64,000 bases of DNA from Nothopassalora personata (GCA_033816765.1 CM066295.1:1674001-1738000), one strand, 5' to 3'; shown: positions 9,726-22,149, counted from the first letter of the stretch. Notes: generated from the letters alone by a model not told the origin. Numbers and translations are program-made.

Positions 9726-11588
9726 TCAATCTTCAGGCACCTTCGACTTTTCCCACCAAAATTTACACTCCTCTTGTGCCCACAGATCATCAATCCACTC
9801 GGAAGCCACCCCAACCTGGATCCCACCCGCAGCCTTATCGTTACCAGCACCAAACACCATTGTCTTCATACCATCAGCAAACTCTCCCCACCGAGGCCGC
9901 GTAATAGCTTTCCGGCCCCGCAATCTGTTTGGATCACCTGTGACGATGAAGCTAGTCACATAAGAATTGAAACGCCTCGCAATCTCATCATGTGTTGGTG
10001 AGACGTTCCGCACCAGAGGCGACATGGTCTCATACCAGATCTGATCGCCGTGGTTCGCTCCACCGACGACAGTCTTGTTTACAGCCCAGTGGTAGAGGAA
10101 GACAGATGGATCTTGGCCTTGGCTGGCGAACTCGACCGTCTGCCGGACAGGGCAAACATAGGCATAGTGGCCATAAGCTGCTTCGACGCGCTTGTATTGC
10201 TCGCCTATGCCGAGATCGGTCAGGTTGCGGGTGTCCACGTATGGCGAGGATTCACTATTTGCTGGATCAGGATATAGATCGGCGAGTTTTTCCAGGTCGG
10301 TCTTGTTGAGTTGCGGGAGAAGCGTTGTGAAGAAGGCAGTGAAGTCGTTGCTCTTTTGCACTTTCTTGGGCACATACATGGTCCCTTCGTTGTGGTTGAA
10401 CCCGGTCATGATTGGCACCTTGTGCCACTTGCCAGATTTCCATGCATCAAGTGGACGGCGAGAGATTATATCGTCGTCAATGACTGGTTGCCACGCCCAT
10501 CTGACGGAGGGGTTGTATCCGTCAAAAACGGTCGTTTGCGCAGCCGTAATCACCTCGGAAGGTGCTTCGCGCAGGCAAGACAAGATCTCAGGTCCCTTCC
10601 GGTCGGAACATCCAACTTCGGCGACAAACTCATCAAATTGAACCCGATGCAATTTCGAATCTGCAGGATGCACAGCGCGGGAAGTCGCTGCGCCAGACTC
10701 AATGACAGCTTTGTGGAACAAAGTGCGCTCTTCGTTGACGTCCATAATGTGGTGACCGATCGAGTGGGCGCCTGCACTCAGTCCAGCGATGGACACATCA
10801 TTCGGATCGCCACCGAAGGCTTCAATGTTCTCCTGTACCCATTCGAGTAAGAGCTTCTGGTCGTGCAGTCCGAGATTCAACAGGCCTTCTTTTTGAGTCA
10901 GCTCGCTGTTGAGGAATCCAAGAGCGCCGATGCGGTAGTTGAACGACAGAGCGACGAATGGCTCTTCCGACCAAGAAAGCATTGATGCAGTATCGTGCAT
11001 AGCAGCGAAACCGCGATTGAAAGCACCGCCATGAATGTACACCAGAACCGGGAGCTTTTTCTGGTAGGAGAAGCTACCACGCCACCTGAAGATGTTCAAA
11101 GTGAGGCAATCCTCACTGGACTCCAGCCATGGTGTTCCAGGTATGCGAAGAAGCTGCTTGCCAGGGCATCTACCGACGCTGTCAGCACATTAATCTTTCG
11201 TTCAAGATGGCCGAACACACCTTAGAGAGTACTCCGTTGCGGAGAACGTCTCGTCGCTTTCTGGCACCGGAACAGCCCTCGCAAATCGTCTCTCACCAGT
11301 TGGCGGCAAAGCATAAGGAATTCCGAGGAATGCTTCGACCGGCACGGGATGATTCTCATTGTCCAGATGTGTTCCAATAAAGGTTCCCTGCTTCAATTCC
11401 ACCCTCGGCGACGGATCTGCCCAGTTCTCTAGTGTGAAGAAAGACTGCACAGCATGATGACATCGAGGCGCAAAGTTGTAAAAGATCAGGAAAGCCAGAA
11501 GCGAGGACAAGAAAAAGACCGGCTTTGACGCAAGTCTAGTAGGTCTCGTCAACGGCTTGGCCGCTTCAGGATTGCTGGTCTTCTCCAT
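9726..11588 (-). CDS. Carboxylesterase type B, membrane-anchored
   Basis: Two exons, 11588-11221 and 11169-9726, separated by a 51-nt intron; 603 aa. A cytosolic tail of about 28 residues is followed by a single hydrophobic segment, VFFLSSLLAFLIFYNFAP, suggesting a type II membrane anchor rather than a cleaved signal peptide. The alpha/beta-hydrolase core is complete: oxyanion-hole HGGAF, nucleophile elbow GLSAGAHS (catalytic Ser), acid residue in FNHNEGTMY, and catalytic His in ANHGDQIWY. Splicing restores YSLRCPGKQLLRIPGTPWLESSEDCLTLN, a conserved region of the family. Such enzymes hydrolyse carboxyl esters, lipids or xenobiotics; the substrate is unknown. The next gene upstream is the divergent MFS transporter at 12009. 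Confidence 0.9.
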
Positions 11589-12008
11589 GCTTTTTATCGC
11601 AGCCCTGCCAGTCCGATCAGATCTGTGAAGGAAGTAGATCACATTCCAGAACAAAGAGAACAATTGATGTCGTGTGTGGAACTCGGCGAATCCCTGGCAA
11701 AAAGCTTCTCCCCACAAAACATGCATTGCTCGCTCGCCTCGTTATCGGTCTTCGCTCGCGTTGCACGCTAGGCGGGCCATGCCGCCCGTGGTGGTCGAGA
11801 GGCCGGGGCAAATAGATAGGCGTGGCAGGCCATTGCATCGGGCAACCTATATGCGGCCAAGAACAAGAGGTGCATCTTCGGATCTTGAGGTCGGATAGAC
11901 AGTTGATAAGGACTGCCAACAACATGATCGGCTGCGAATCTGGTTGGTCGTATATATGGACTTTCGAAGCCCGCTCGCCGTGTTCGACCTGGCCACCTTG
12001 TGCAAAAC

Positions 12009-13784
12009 ATGGAGCCACCAAAGAGAGTGTCGAATGAGTACGAGCTCGAGAAGCAGAGCTCTGCTTTGACGAAGATTGTCTCCGCTCCGGACCTGAAGGC
12101 GGGTGAGATCGAAGACCTCGATCAAGCAGAGATCTTTCTGCAGGAAAATGGCATCAGCCATGACGACCTCCGGGCTTTGCTCCAGGACAAGGAGGGTATC
12201 AAGAAATTGGTGCGGCGTGTCGACTGGATGCTGATGCCCCTACTATGCGGTACGTTCGAAATCCTTGCTGTGCGGTCTGAATGCTCATAGTGTACGATAG
12301 GTACCTACCTTCTGCAGTACATCGATAAGCAGTCACTCTCATACGCCGCCGTGTTCGACCTCTTCACGTCAACAAACACAAATCAGACGCAGTACTCCTG
12401 GCTGGTGTCCATCTTCTATTTCGGGTGAGTTGCGACGTTTGTTGCAGGCGTATTCCTGCTGACGAACAATGTCAGGTATTTGGTAGCAGAATGGCCGGCA
12501 TCGTATATCGCCCAGCGCTTTCCAACTGGCAAAGTGGTGTCGATTAGCATCATCGCGTGGGGCTCGATTCTCATGCTGATGACCGCGTGTCATGATTTCA
12601 AAGGTTTGGCGATATGTCGATTCTTGCTGGGGTGCTTCGAATCAATGATTACGCCAGTCTTTATGATGATCGTTGGTCAATGGTACCAGCGGAAGGAGCA
12701 GAGCGTCAGAGCTGGAGCCTTCTATTGTTTCAATGGCGTTGGGGCTGCCACAGGCGGTATCCTGTTCTTCGCGGTCGGACAGGCCAGAGGATTTCCAATC
12801 TGGCGTGCGATATTCCTTCTCGCCGGCGGGTGCACAGTCTGCTGGGGATTTCTGCTGCTGTTCTTTCTTCCGGACAACATCATGGCGGCCAAGCGCTTCT
12901 CGCCACAGGAAAAGGCGATGCTTATCGCAAGAAGCCAACAGAACCAGACCGGTGTTTTCAATGCGAAGATCAAGATGAGCCAGGTGAAGGAGGCCCTGAC
13001 GGACGCTCAAGTCTGGTTGCTGTTCTTGTTCGTGCTGCTGAACGAGACTGTGAATGGTGGACTCGCGAACTTCTCAAAACTCATCATCAAAGGGCTGGCC
13101 GATGGCGATCCGCTCCTCACCACGGCATATGGAATTCCGACCGGAGTCTGGCAAGTCTTCTTCGTCTTCACGGGTCCATGGCTTGCTGGCAAGCTGAAGA
13201 ACTGCCGGACATACATCATGCCGCTGTATTTGGTCCCCACCTTGTGAGTAAAGTCAGATTCAGTGGCCACGATGCGACATCTGAGGCACACTCATAACGT
13301 TCATGGCTCCTGGCCCGTTTTTTTTGAGACGCTCAAGCTGACCTACGTTACCTTTAGATTGGCCACTTCTCTCCTCTGGAAGCTGCCACACACCGCACAA
13401 AACGACAAAGGCCTCTTGATCTGCAACTATATCGCCGGATCTTTCGTTGCCTCGCTCGTCATCGCGCTGCAGCTGCCGGCGAATAACGTTGGTGGCTACA
13501 CCAAGCGCGTGACGGCAACAGCATTCGTCTTCCTGGCGTACTGTGCCGGAAACATCATCGGGCCGCACGCATTCCTGGAGAAAGAGTCGCCGACGTACTC
13601 GACGGGCTGTATAGTCTCGCTAGCTTGTGTTGCCGGTCAGGTAGTGGTGTCCTTCTGTTTGAGGGCGTTGTTGATCCGGCGGAATAAGAAGCGAGATGAG
13701 ATGTATGGTCCTCCTCAGGAAGTGACTGGTGAGATCGAGGACCGGACTGATTTTGAGAACCCAAACTTCCGGTATTCATATTGA
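12009..13784 (+). CDS. MFS transporter, DAL5/allantoate-permease-like (anion:cation symporter family)
   Basis: Four exons: 12009-12249, 12301-12424, 12476-13243 and 13358-13784, about 519 aa. Introns are 51, 51 and 114 nt. The cytosolic N-terminus is followed by about 12 hydrophobic helices. The short exon 2 encodes the first helix region (TYLLQYIDKQSLSYAAV), where YLLQYIDKQSL matches the conserved DAL5-family D-K-x-x-x-Y-A pattern. Other family blocks are FLLGCFESMITPVFMMI, QWYQRKEQSVRAG and RAIFLLAGG. The family moves allantoate, ureidosuccinate, vitamins or other organic anions across the plasma membrane; the substrate here is not inferable. The C-terminus ends NPNFRYSY, also typical of the family. 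Confidence 0.88.
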
Positions 13785-14361
13785 ATGAGGTCGTTGTATG
13801 TACTACTTACTGTACGTTGTCGTGGAGCAAAAAAACATCGAGTCCTCCTGGTTGATGTGGTCGCCTCGGCTGTTTCACGCGAAGTCGTGTTGTCATCGTC
13901 GCAATTTGTTCTTCCTTTCCATACCACAGTGTTACACACCAGGTCTTGTGATGTCTGATATAAGGGCGTCGTAACTCTTTTCCCGGGCCGATCTCCTCAC
14001 CGTCGTGTGGGTGAATCTGTCGACATGCGAGGTTTCGCCGGACGATGATGTTGTGGTGGTGTTCGACGAGGTCCAGGAAGCGAAAAGGCCTTCATGTTTC
14101 AAGTGGACGTACGGGCGACAGTGCAATCGTGTAGTTAGCCTCCCTCCTGGATCCTCTGCTCACTGCTCACAGTACATTGGGCATCTTCGCAGTCAGTCGT
14201 GTGCTCAGAGGTAGCCGCGTCTGAGAGGAGGAGAGGAGTCGTCGTCGTCGCCGGTGGGTCTCGCGTCTCGCCGTTCCTACGCCTTCGCCTATCAATTCAC
14301 CTCTTCTCGAGAAATTACCTCCACGACACGCATCCCTCACATACACCGTCTCTCACCTACA

Positions 14362-15206
14362 ATGTTAGCATCAATCGTGCGGTATGCGGACGACACAGCA
14401 GGGTTAGAGAAGACGTTGCGACTGCTCCAAGGATTTTGCACCGTCGCCGTAGGATTGGTTGAGTCAGCACCCAAAGAAGCGGCGGCATATTGGATCAGGT
14501 TGAGGTTGCAGCTTGCAATAGGTACGGGTTACATGTCTCGGTAGGCAAACCCACGACACGACACTGATAAGAACATAGGTCGAAGATACTTCCGCCTCTT
14601 CAAATGGTACCCCTGCTGGAGCAACGCCATCACGACTCTTGGCTCGGAGAAGCCGCCGTTGTACAAAACCCTTGACCTGGGGAAATGGTCGATGCTGGGC
14701 ATGTATTTTTTCCTCGAAATGTTCACTATCGTGAGTATGCTCTCAATTCAGGAACGTCACAGCCTCACTGATAGAGGTCTCAGGGTAATGCTGTCGGCGC
14801 CGCTGCATTCGAGTGGGGACCAATGGTCCAACGAGAAGCCAATAAATGCTGGTTCTATGCTCTGGCGTTCTCAATCCTGGTGTCGCTGTATGAGCTCCTC
14901 TTTCAGAAAGCCCCAGTGCCAGTCAAGATCGAGACGAAGACCCCTGCAGAAGGAAATAGCTCGACTTCCAAGGACGAAGTCAAAGAGAAAAGTCCAGCAC
15001 CACCAGCGTCACGGCTCAATGACACGGAACGGAACAGAGTCTGGACGCAGCTGGCCATAGATTGCAACGATTTGATCATTCCGGGCTCAGCAGTTGGCTG
15101 GATAGCAGCCGGTCCTATCTTCGTGGGTACCTGTAGTACAATCAGTACAGTGCTAGCAGGGCGCCAGATCTGGAATCGTGTGCAGCAAAGAGCCCAGCAG
15201 CCATAG
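14362..15206 (+). CDS. PEX11: Peroxisomal membrane protein PEX11-like
   Basis: Three exons, 14362-14521, 14579-14730 and 14784-15206, introns 57 and 53 nt, 244 aa. PEX11 features are visible: IVRYADDTAGLEKTLRLLQ at the N-terminus, RRYFRLFKWYPCWSNAI at the exon 1/2 join, a hydrophobic segment SMLGMYFFLEMFTIGNAVGAAAF spanning the exon 2/3 join, CWFYALAFSILVSLYELLF, and a C-terminal hydrophobic helix around GSAVGWIAAGPIFVGT. A charged low-complexity linker (about residues 155-180) separates the halves. PEX11 proteins remodel and elongate the peroxisomal membrane during proliferation. The short C-terminal tail ends RVQQRAQQP. It converges on the ORF at 15404-15871. Confidence 0.85.
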
Positions 15207-15403
15207 ACTGCGACTGGATCAATTCTACGTTCACCAGCAATCTCCAAATGACATGCCCACAGAGATACAGGTAGGATCCAAGTACAATCCTCACTCAAAG
15301 TCAATCACTGTTCAACATTCTCCTAGCGGTATCTATGGCCTCTGCATCATATTCTCAAAGTCCGTTCCCCGGAAATGATCCCAGCTATCATCAAATCAAT
15401 TCC

Positions 15404-15871
15404 TCATCTTCCCCAACGATCTTTCTTCACCTCTCGCCTCTCGATATATCTCCTCAGCCACACCACCATCAACCCCCTCAAAAGCAATCTGCACAGTCTG
15501 GTAAATCGCAATCGACACCTGAATTGTACTTCATCTCCCAAATCCATCGTCTCCCAAATCCAATCCACCAGCGGCACTGTAATCGCTGGCCCCTTCGCCG
15601 CAACACAATAAGTAATCAGAATCACCTCCTTCCTCGGATACCTCAAAATAACCGAAACCCCAAATCCTAGGCACAACCACGCAATCCAGATCCCCCTGAG
15701 GGCTAGGGATAGAGCTATGACGGAGAGGACTTTCAGGTGGGCAAAAACTAGTTCTGTAGGCTCTCCGTGGAATGCCTGGGTGCGTCCTCGCTGGCTCGGG
15801 AAGAATCCATGGTGCTTCTTGGCAGTGCTGTGGCTCCGAGTCGGATGGGACACAACACGGCTATAGATCAC
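15404..15871 (-). CDS. Small hypothetical membrane protein
   Basis: ORF of 155 codons. After a basic N-terminus of about 40 residues there is a long hydrophobic stretch (LKVLSVIALSLALRGIWIAW and LCLGFGVSVILRY, residues ~47-80), a second region ITYCVAAKGPAITVPLVDWI, and an Arg-rich C-terminus. The layout resembles small fungal integral membrane proteins, but no family is recognised. It lies 198 bp beyond the PEX11 stop in convergent orientation. It could be an incidental ORF; I rate it slightly less than even. Confidence 0.4.
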   Translation of the reverse strand: MIYSRVVSHPTRSHSTAKKHHGFFPSQRGRTQAFHGEPTELVFAHLKVLSVIALSLALRGIWIAWLCLGFGVSVILRYPRKEVILITYCVAAKGPAITVPLVDWIWETMDLGDEVQFRCRLRFTRLCRLLLRGLMVVWLRRYIERREVKKDRWGR

Positions 15872-18478
15872 TCACTGTCTGATCATCCATGTGTTGTGTG
15901 CTCCTATACATACGATTCATACCCACGGAAGGCAAGTATCGTCACACTGCACCACTTACTGACACTGCCAACCATGTTTGCGGCATCTAGACTCCCTCCG
16001 ACTTCTCGTGTCGTGGCTGTTTCGCACGGGCGCTTCGGCATACCGCAAAAGGCAATTCACCATACTTCTTTGGGACACTGCTCCGCGGTATAGCCAAATC
16101 TGGAGCACACACTTCACGTTTGTAGCCACTCTTACCACGCCAGCGATGTGGAGAGCGTGGACGCCGAAAAGGAGCGTATGATGACAACTCCCGCAGTCTT
16201 GCCCGCACCGCCTAGACAGCTTCCCTGCAGCTCGTGATGTGGCTCATGAGGGCGCGTCTGTTCCGCGACAGAGCAATATCGACTTCACGAAACGCTTTAG
16301 ATCCAATCCGGAGCGTTTCTTTCATGGCCAAATGGTCAGTCGGTCGACCGTCGTCCTGTCGGTCTACGATAGCTATCGGCATGAGTCTCTATTAGCAGAG
16401 CTCTCTTCTGGGTTCCAAAATAAATGCACAGCCCGCAACTTCGACTTTCGATACAATTATCAATACACACATTTTCTTGCTCACTAAAGCTACTGCATTC
16501 GATAGAGGAGGCTTTAGCGATTGCAGCAATCTACAATCTCTTTTCACGTCCGCTCGTTACCCACCACAATCCTAGTCCGACCAACCGGAGAACCAACGAA
16601 GCCTATCACCTACTACCGACTGTGTTTGAAGTCCTTGGAGTTGCAGAATCGCTCAATATTAAACCTTAAAACACCGTGGTTGGCGGTCAATATTGGAGCC
16701 AAAGCAGCGAATCGGAGGAGTGAAATCTGGTGAGTTACGATCGGATGTGAAAACAGACTGCAACTTTTGTGCTGTAAAGTGGTGTTCAGACCCCAGGAGG
16801 CTCTACCTCTAGGTCACTCGTCATTTTCTTGTGCACGTGAATCTGAAACATAAGCGAAGCGAGGTGCCAAGCACGGTGCAACCGTCCAATCCAGCCGTTC
16901 CCGATGTCATCCAGGCCTCGCACAGTCGAGAAATGAAGACCCACGTGAAATGTGCTCACAGTCGACATGTCCGAAGCAGGGTACGGCGGACAGCTCGCCG
17001 GTACAAGGGGTCTCTGTCCGGAAGAAGCATCCTAGAGGGTTACTGCTTTGGCGGCCGCTGAGCCGCCAGTTCGCCAACGTCTCTTGACGCGTCTCTGTGA
17101 GAGCTCATGAAGCATTGCAAATATCGACTGCACGTCCTCTGCAGTGAGCGAGACGCAGCAAAGGACACTCGAAGGCACACACGGCATCGATCGTCTCGTG
17201 TTTTGCCGTCTGTTTCTGCCAAAGTGTAGTAGATCACGTCAGCTCGCTTGGCCTTGGCTTTGGCTCGTATTGACTGCTTTCAACCATTTTCCGATGCCTC
17301 GGGGTCTGTCACAGCGCGGTCGAGCTGGCATATGCTTGTCGGCCGCAATTAGAGCCTGCATACAGTAGACGTACACAGGCAGGTACAAGGACGGATTTGG
17401 ACAAGTACAGCTTGGTCGCGTGGAGGTTCGGGATTTCCGATCTTCCTCTGCTCTCGTGCATGCGCCTGTCGACCGTGTGATGGATGTGGTTGTTGTTCTA
17501 CTGCCGAGACGAAGCACGAAGGACGTCGGTCGTGTCTGTTATCATTGCTGCTGTCCTCCATCACGACACGGATCGCCCCCGCCGGCAGAACGCCAAGTTT
17601 GACTTTGCACCATCTGCGCATCCTTGTAGACGCCACATCGATTTGGTGCATGCATATGCGTGCTGCCCACTGCTTGTCCAGAGACGCAGCGTCAGTCGTG
17701 TTTGTGTGGCCAATGAATGAATGTTGCGGCAGCGTGCTGTACGAACGTGCTGTCCGATTGTGTGGCTCACTCATGTCGTCGAGGCCAGAACGAAGCACAA
17801 GTGTACAGTACTGTAGATCAATAATAAAGGCAACCTAATAAAATGCTGGGACCACTTGGCTCGCGATCGGCTGGTCTTTTGCGTGTCTGGCCACGGCGCC
17901 TGTGCTCCATGACCAGGGAGACTCACAGCACAGCACAGCACAGCACAGCACAGCACAGCACAGCACAGCACTGCACATCTCATCTTGCAGCTCCGTCAAA
18001 TCGCTGGTGGTGGTGCTACACCTTCTCGTCACTCATTTCCTGCGCAACCACCGCCATATTCCCTCCATTTCTTCCCCAGCCAATCGCGGCCGCTGACCAG
18101 CCGTTGTACCTTCGCGGCAGCCCCAGGCAGTCCGTCGAGCGCCTCTTCGACCGCTGCGAGAGCAATGATCATTCTGCTCACACGACGCTGAAGCCACCAA
18201 AGCCACACGCCGACTGCACTCTGCAGCGTCGCAACACCACCCATTCATAGGCGGTTGTTCATGTTCGCGGCACACACCGCCCTACTGCCGGACGCCACCA
18301 AGCTCTTCCTGGACAGACGCGAGCATTTGGTGCCACTGCTCCGCTCTCTTGAAACAAGGGCAGACAGTTGACAGCCTTGACGGCGACACCCACCACGACC
18401 AGAAACTACCCCTTCGACGCCCTCGCTTTACAGGGATGCGCGGAGCGAGGACGCTGCGATTCCAGTGCTGCCAACGCC
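15872..18478. other. Long intergenic region upstream of the 942-aa gene
   Basis: About 2.6 kb with no ORF over 150 codons and no recognisable protein family on either strand. It contains the (CACAG)n tract at 17924-17970. The final part probably holds the promoter and 5' leader of the gene at 18479. No tRNA or 5S-like sequence was recognised. Confidence 0.5.
17924..17970. repeat. Pentanucleotide microsatellite (CACAG)n
   Basis: About nine tandem copies of a five-base unit (CACAG/CAGCA) with almost no interruptions, ending in a CTGCAC variant. It lies about 0.5 kb upstream of the gene starting at 18479. The Ala/Val/Cys-rich ORFs crossing it are repeat artefacts, not genes. Confidence 0.9.
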
Positions 18479-21307
18479 ATGCCCATTTGGCCTTTCAGAC
18501 GTCGGCGGAGAGGTACCCCGGTCACCAACGATAGTCATCTGGCGCAGACCTCGCTGCTGTCGGAGACGGCGAGGTCCGCTCCATCGCCGCAGCCGTCAGC
18601 CACCACCTCCGCCCCGCCGCCCGTCGCCCATACACCACGCAAGCGAAGCCGCTCGCTCCGACAACACGGCGAGCGCAAACGACCCGCGTCGCAGGCAGAC
18701 CAGCCTGCCCTGAAGCAACCATTCCAGCCCAGCAAAAGACGATCCCACGCCGACTCGATCAACAAAGAGAACGTGCCGCCGTCCAGTCATGGTCAGTACC
18801 GCAGCAGGGAGGATGTTACTGCCTTACCCGCCCAGTTCAAACTCGAGCAGAGTCCGCACCTGCGCCCAGTCGACCTGGCCCGTTCACAGATACCCTACAA
18901 CTTCCGGCCTCGCTCCATGTCGCAGACAGTGAGTGTGCAGCGACAAGAAGGAACGACCAAGGCAGACGGACCGCGTACCTTGCAGTCGAAACGCAGCACG
19001 ACCGATCATGGATCGCCTGCCAGGATCCTGTCACGAACATCGAGCAAGACGTCACGGAAACGAGATGACCAGTTGCGCGAGGAGGAGATTCGTGCTATGG
19101 CACAACCCATCCCCATCCCCAAACGACGCGGCGACGATCCACTAAGGAGGGACAGCAAGACGGTTCGCGGAGTCGGCGGGAGAGACTCGCAAGTGACTTT
19201 ACCACCAGAAGGCTCGGTACATTCTACAATGTCGGGGGTCGTTGAGCAGCGCGGGTGGGAGATTGGCGGCTTTGCCGTGTTCAAGCCTCGACCAGCTGTG
19301 CGGTTGTCTGGCACGCCGCAGTATGTACCGAACAGTACGCCAAATAGCGCTTCGGGCTATCTGTACCGCATAGATTCTCTCCCGAAGGACAAGGACAAGG
19401 ACAAGGGCAAAGAGAAGGAGAAGGAGAAGACACCTGCCTCTCGAGATAGAGATCGTAAGCGAAGGACTGTAGGCAACGAAGCAGATGATCTCGATGCCAG
19501 CGACATTCGCCTGATCATGGAACGTGATGCGAAGAGGCGAGAGCTCAAACAGAAAGAACGGCAGGAGAAGCTTGAGCGGAAGTTGCGGAATCGAGAAGGA
19601 CGGAATCGCGGCGACAGCGATGCCAGAACAGCAAGACGAGGGGAAGAGAGAAGAACGTCGGAAGCAAGAAGTCGCGTGGAAGAGGAAATCCAGGCACATG
19701 GACCTCGAGCACCTCCTACTGCTGTGCACCCTGCGTTGCGCAACACAGCTGCAGACGAGCAACCAGAGCCGACGTCTGTGGGTCTCGGCATTTCGAAACA
19801 GCCACCCCCAGTGGCAACCATGGAATCAGAACGTCAGCAGCAGCATACCCTCCCGACGACTGAAGACCTAGGCACCGCAAACACTGGAGTTTATCGTGAT
19901 TATCGTCCTGCAGATGATGTACCGCAAGATTCGTTCAGCGATGAGGCAAAAGACGCGACGCTGCCATTTGCCACGCCTATGTCTGAAGTGCCTCCGCCGG
20001 TGTTGGGTGCATCTATACCGTCGTCTCCGATGGAAGATTTAATGGCAGAAGAGCCTGACGAGCAACCTATCCTGGCTACCGCTCAGGCCGTTCGTATGTC
20101 TCAAGCTAACACACCTCCACTGTCACCGATATATGGCACCCGAGGATCTGGCAGTGCTTCGCAGCTGACAGAAGCCCTTCGTCAACAAAGTGCATCTGCG
20201 CTGATTACATCGGTGCAGAGTTCAGATTTGCCAGCACCTTCGCCGATCAATATCGGGCGACGGAGCTCAGAGCCACGTACAGAGGCTGCGAAGAAGACCG
20301 GATGGGGCAGCTTATTCAAGCGAAGCACTTTCTCTCGAAGGAACAAACCCGAAAAAGCGCTGGCACCAGTGGCGACAGGGTTCCAGAATACCTCCCGCGA
20401 GTCGATGAGGAACCAATCCATCCCGGCACATCTCATTGATCCCAATGCTCGACGTCCGTCGACTAGACCCTCAGCCTCTGGCACATCCGTCCGCACTCAG
20501 AGCAAGTTCCGTGAGGATCTTCCCGATACTCCAACCTCGCTGCCTGGCTCGAGAACACAATCACCAGACGCCCCAACAGTCGCCGGTGCGATGGCGGCGG
20601 CTCGTCAGGCAGGCAGGAACGCACCACATCCAGTGGACATTCCCGGTCGAAGCGATCGTAACGACACTCCACTCAGCCAGAACGTTCGCGGACACGCTGC
20701 GATGTCAGGCTCGCTGGCATCTATCGACTCCGAAGGATCCTGGCTGGCAAGCGGCTCGCTCAAGCGCCAGTCTAATCAGTCGATGCTGAGCCGGAACCTC
20801 AGTCAGCGAAGAGCGGAGTTCAGCGCCAGCTACGAGGAGCTAGGTGGCGACAAGGATGCAGAATATCTCAGTCGTAATCGTGCTGCCCACAAGGTTAGCA
20901 GTCCAGCTCTCATGGGTGCCGGTCCCGACGAGGAGAGCGAAGACGATGTGCCTCCAGAGATCGCTGGCGAACCCTTGACAGTCCATGGAAGTGTGCGAAG
21001 AAAGCCTACTCTTGTACAGCGCGACCCTCGCCTGAAGTCGCGCGAAGGCTTGGTGACGGAGTTTGCCTCCGCAGAACAAGTCGAAAGTGCAGCAGAGTCT
21101 ATTACCGCCACTCCTGACGAAGATGATTATGAACCAGATTCGCCAGGACCTCAGATGGAGCGAGCCAGAAGTATCAACATTGGTAGTCGCCATTCGAGGC
21201 AGTTCTCAGCTGGGAGCGCAAAGCTTCTCGATGTCCGACGCACCTCCATGGATCTCATGCGGAAAACACCGACCCCTGAACCAAAACCAACATCACCAAG
21301 TCAGTGA
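18479..21307 (+). CDS. Large disordered fungal protein of unknown function
   Basis: Single exon, 942 aa from ATG 18479 (MPIWPFRRRRRGTP). The frame is open 37 codons further upstream, but the MPxWPF-plus-basic start looks like a genuine protein N-terminus. Almost the whole protein is low complexity: Pro/Ser/Arg-rich segments, a Lys-Asp/Lys-Glu repeat run (PKDKDKDKGKEKEKEK) near residue 345, and a highly charged probable coiled coil around residues 385-430 (RDAKRRELKQKERQEKLERK). A short island, RGWEIGGFAVFKPRPAVRLSG, and a C-terminal Ser/Arg-rich block with SRHSRQFSAGSAKLLDVRR look conserved or phosphorylatable. No enzymatic domain is visible. A scaffold or signalling role is inference only. 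Confidence 0.75.
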   Translation: MPIWPFRRRRRGTPVTNDSHLAQTSLLSETARSAPSPQPSATTSAPPPVAHTPRKRSRSLRQHGERKRPASQADQPALKQPFQPSKRRSHADSINKENVPPSSHGQYRSREDVTALPAQFKLEQSPHLRPVDLARSQIPYNFRPRSMSQTVSVQRQEGTTKADGPRTLQSKRSTTDHGSPARILSRTSSKTSRKRDDQLREEEIRAMAQPIPIPKRRGDDPLRRDSKTVRGVGGRDSQVTLPPEGSVHSTMSGVVEQRGWEIGGFAVFKPRPAVRLSGTPQYVPNSTPNSASGYLYRIDSLPKDKDKDKGKEKEKEKTPASRDRDRKRRTVGNEADDLDASDIRLIMERDAKRRELKQKERQEKLERKLRNREGRNRGDSDARTARRGEERRTSEARSRVEEEIQAHGPRAPPTAVHPALRNTAADEQPEPTSVGLGISKQPPPVATMESERQQQHTLPTTEDLGTANTGVYRDYRPADDVPQDSFSDEAKDATLPFATPMSEVPPPVLGASIPSSPMEDLMAEEPDEQPILATAQAVRMSQANTPPLSPIYGTRGSGSASQLTEALRQQSASALITSVQSSDLPAPSPINIGRRSSEPRTEAAKKTGWGSLFKRSTFSRRNKPEKALAPVATGFQNTSRESMRNQSIPAHLIDPNARRPSTRPSASGTSVRTQSKFREDLPDTPTSLPGSRTQSPDAPTVAGAMAAARQAGRNAPHPVDIPGRSDRNDTPLSQNVRGHAAMSGSLASIDSEGSWLASGSLKRQSNQSMLSRNLSQRRAEFSASYEELGGDKDAEYLSRNRAAHKVSSPALMGAGPDEESEDDVPPEIAGEPLTVHGSVRRKPTLVQRDPRLKSREGLVTEFASAEQVESAAESITATPDEDDYEPDSPGPQMERARSINIGSRHSRQFSAGSAKLLDVRRTSMDLMRKTPTPEPKPTSPSQ

Positions 21308-22149
21308 CCAGGACGTCACGATCTCATCTAAACGTAGCATTTCTTTTGTTATCCCCCAAAGCCGAACGATAGCCTCGGAGGTCCGATTCACAACACGCGC
21401 ATGCATTACGATACGATCTCACGATCATCAACGACACCGACTTAGCTAATAATTACCTAATGCACGCAACCCTCCGACATAATCGTTCGGCAAGAACAAC
21501 CCCAGCCAGGATGCGAGACTCTCGCATTGGATCTCACGGCAAATTTCCTAGTATCTTACAGCGCGCTTGGGTCGCTGCGGTTGCTTTTCTCGTTTGAGCT
21601 TGATACCCCTTCGCTTGGACTGGGCGCGATCATCTGCTTTGGACTACATGGACTGGATCTGTTTTTTGGAAAAGAAATGAAAAGCGGCTTTCGGTAGGCG
21701 GGATCAGCACCGGCTCTTGAGGAGCCCAGGTGTGCCGAGGAAGGTGGTTTGTGCATAGGCCTGACCTCGAACGCTTCAGTGAAACGCGAGTCGCGATGAC
21801 TCGCCGTGAGACTGGCCGAATACATCAACCAAAGGCGAGCCTGAGGACAATGTACAAATAATATATAGCATAAGTTGAGACGGGAGAAGTCAGTCTGTGC
21901 AGAAGCAACGCAAGCAAGTTTGACAGTGCACACGACAGTAATGGTTATCTTCATACCATGTTGCCATTGACCACGAGGACCCACTGTTCCCTCGACATCG
22001 TTCCTGCCGTCCATGGCGAACCACATTCTGGGCAAAGGAGAGTGTCTGGTGCCGTTAACGCTTAGTGATTTTTCTTTTTCTTTTTTTTTCCTTTCTGCAT
22101 GAGAGGGAGAGTGTTAGTTATGGCGGGCCCGATATATGCTGCTTCTTTG
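21308..22149. other. Intergenic region, no gene seen
   Basis: Holds the 3' flank of the 942-aa gene and a T-rich tract near 22070-22090. A 159-codon minus-strand ORF at 21556-22035 has no recognisable features and is probably chance. Confidence 0.4.

Noticed and set aside
17924..17970. Possible CRISPR-like array in the tandem repeats
   Set aside because: The unit is five bases with no spacers, and the genome is fungal; no CRISPR array or cas gene is seen.
17771..18096. Cys/Val/Leu and Ser/Thr/Ala-repeat ORFs over the CACAG tract
   Set aside because: The residues repeat only because the DNA does; they are microsatellite artefacts.
21556..22035. 159-codon minus-strand ORF
   Set aside because: No domain, no splice support and a composition typical of chance ORFs; it lies in the 3' flank of the gene at 18479-21307.
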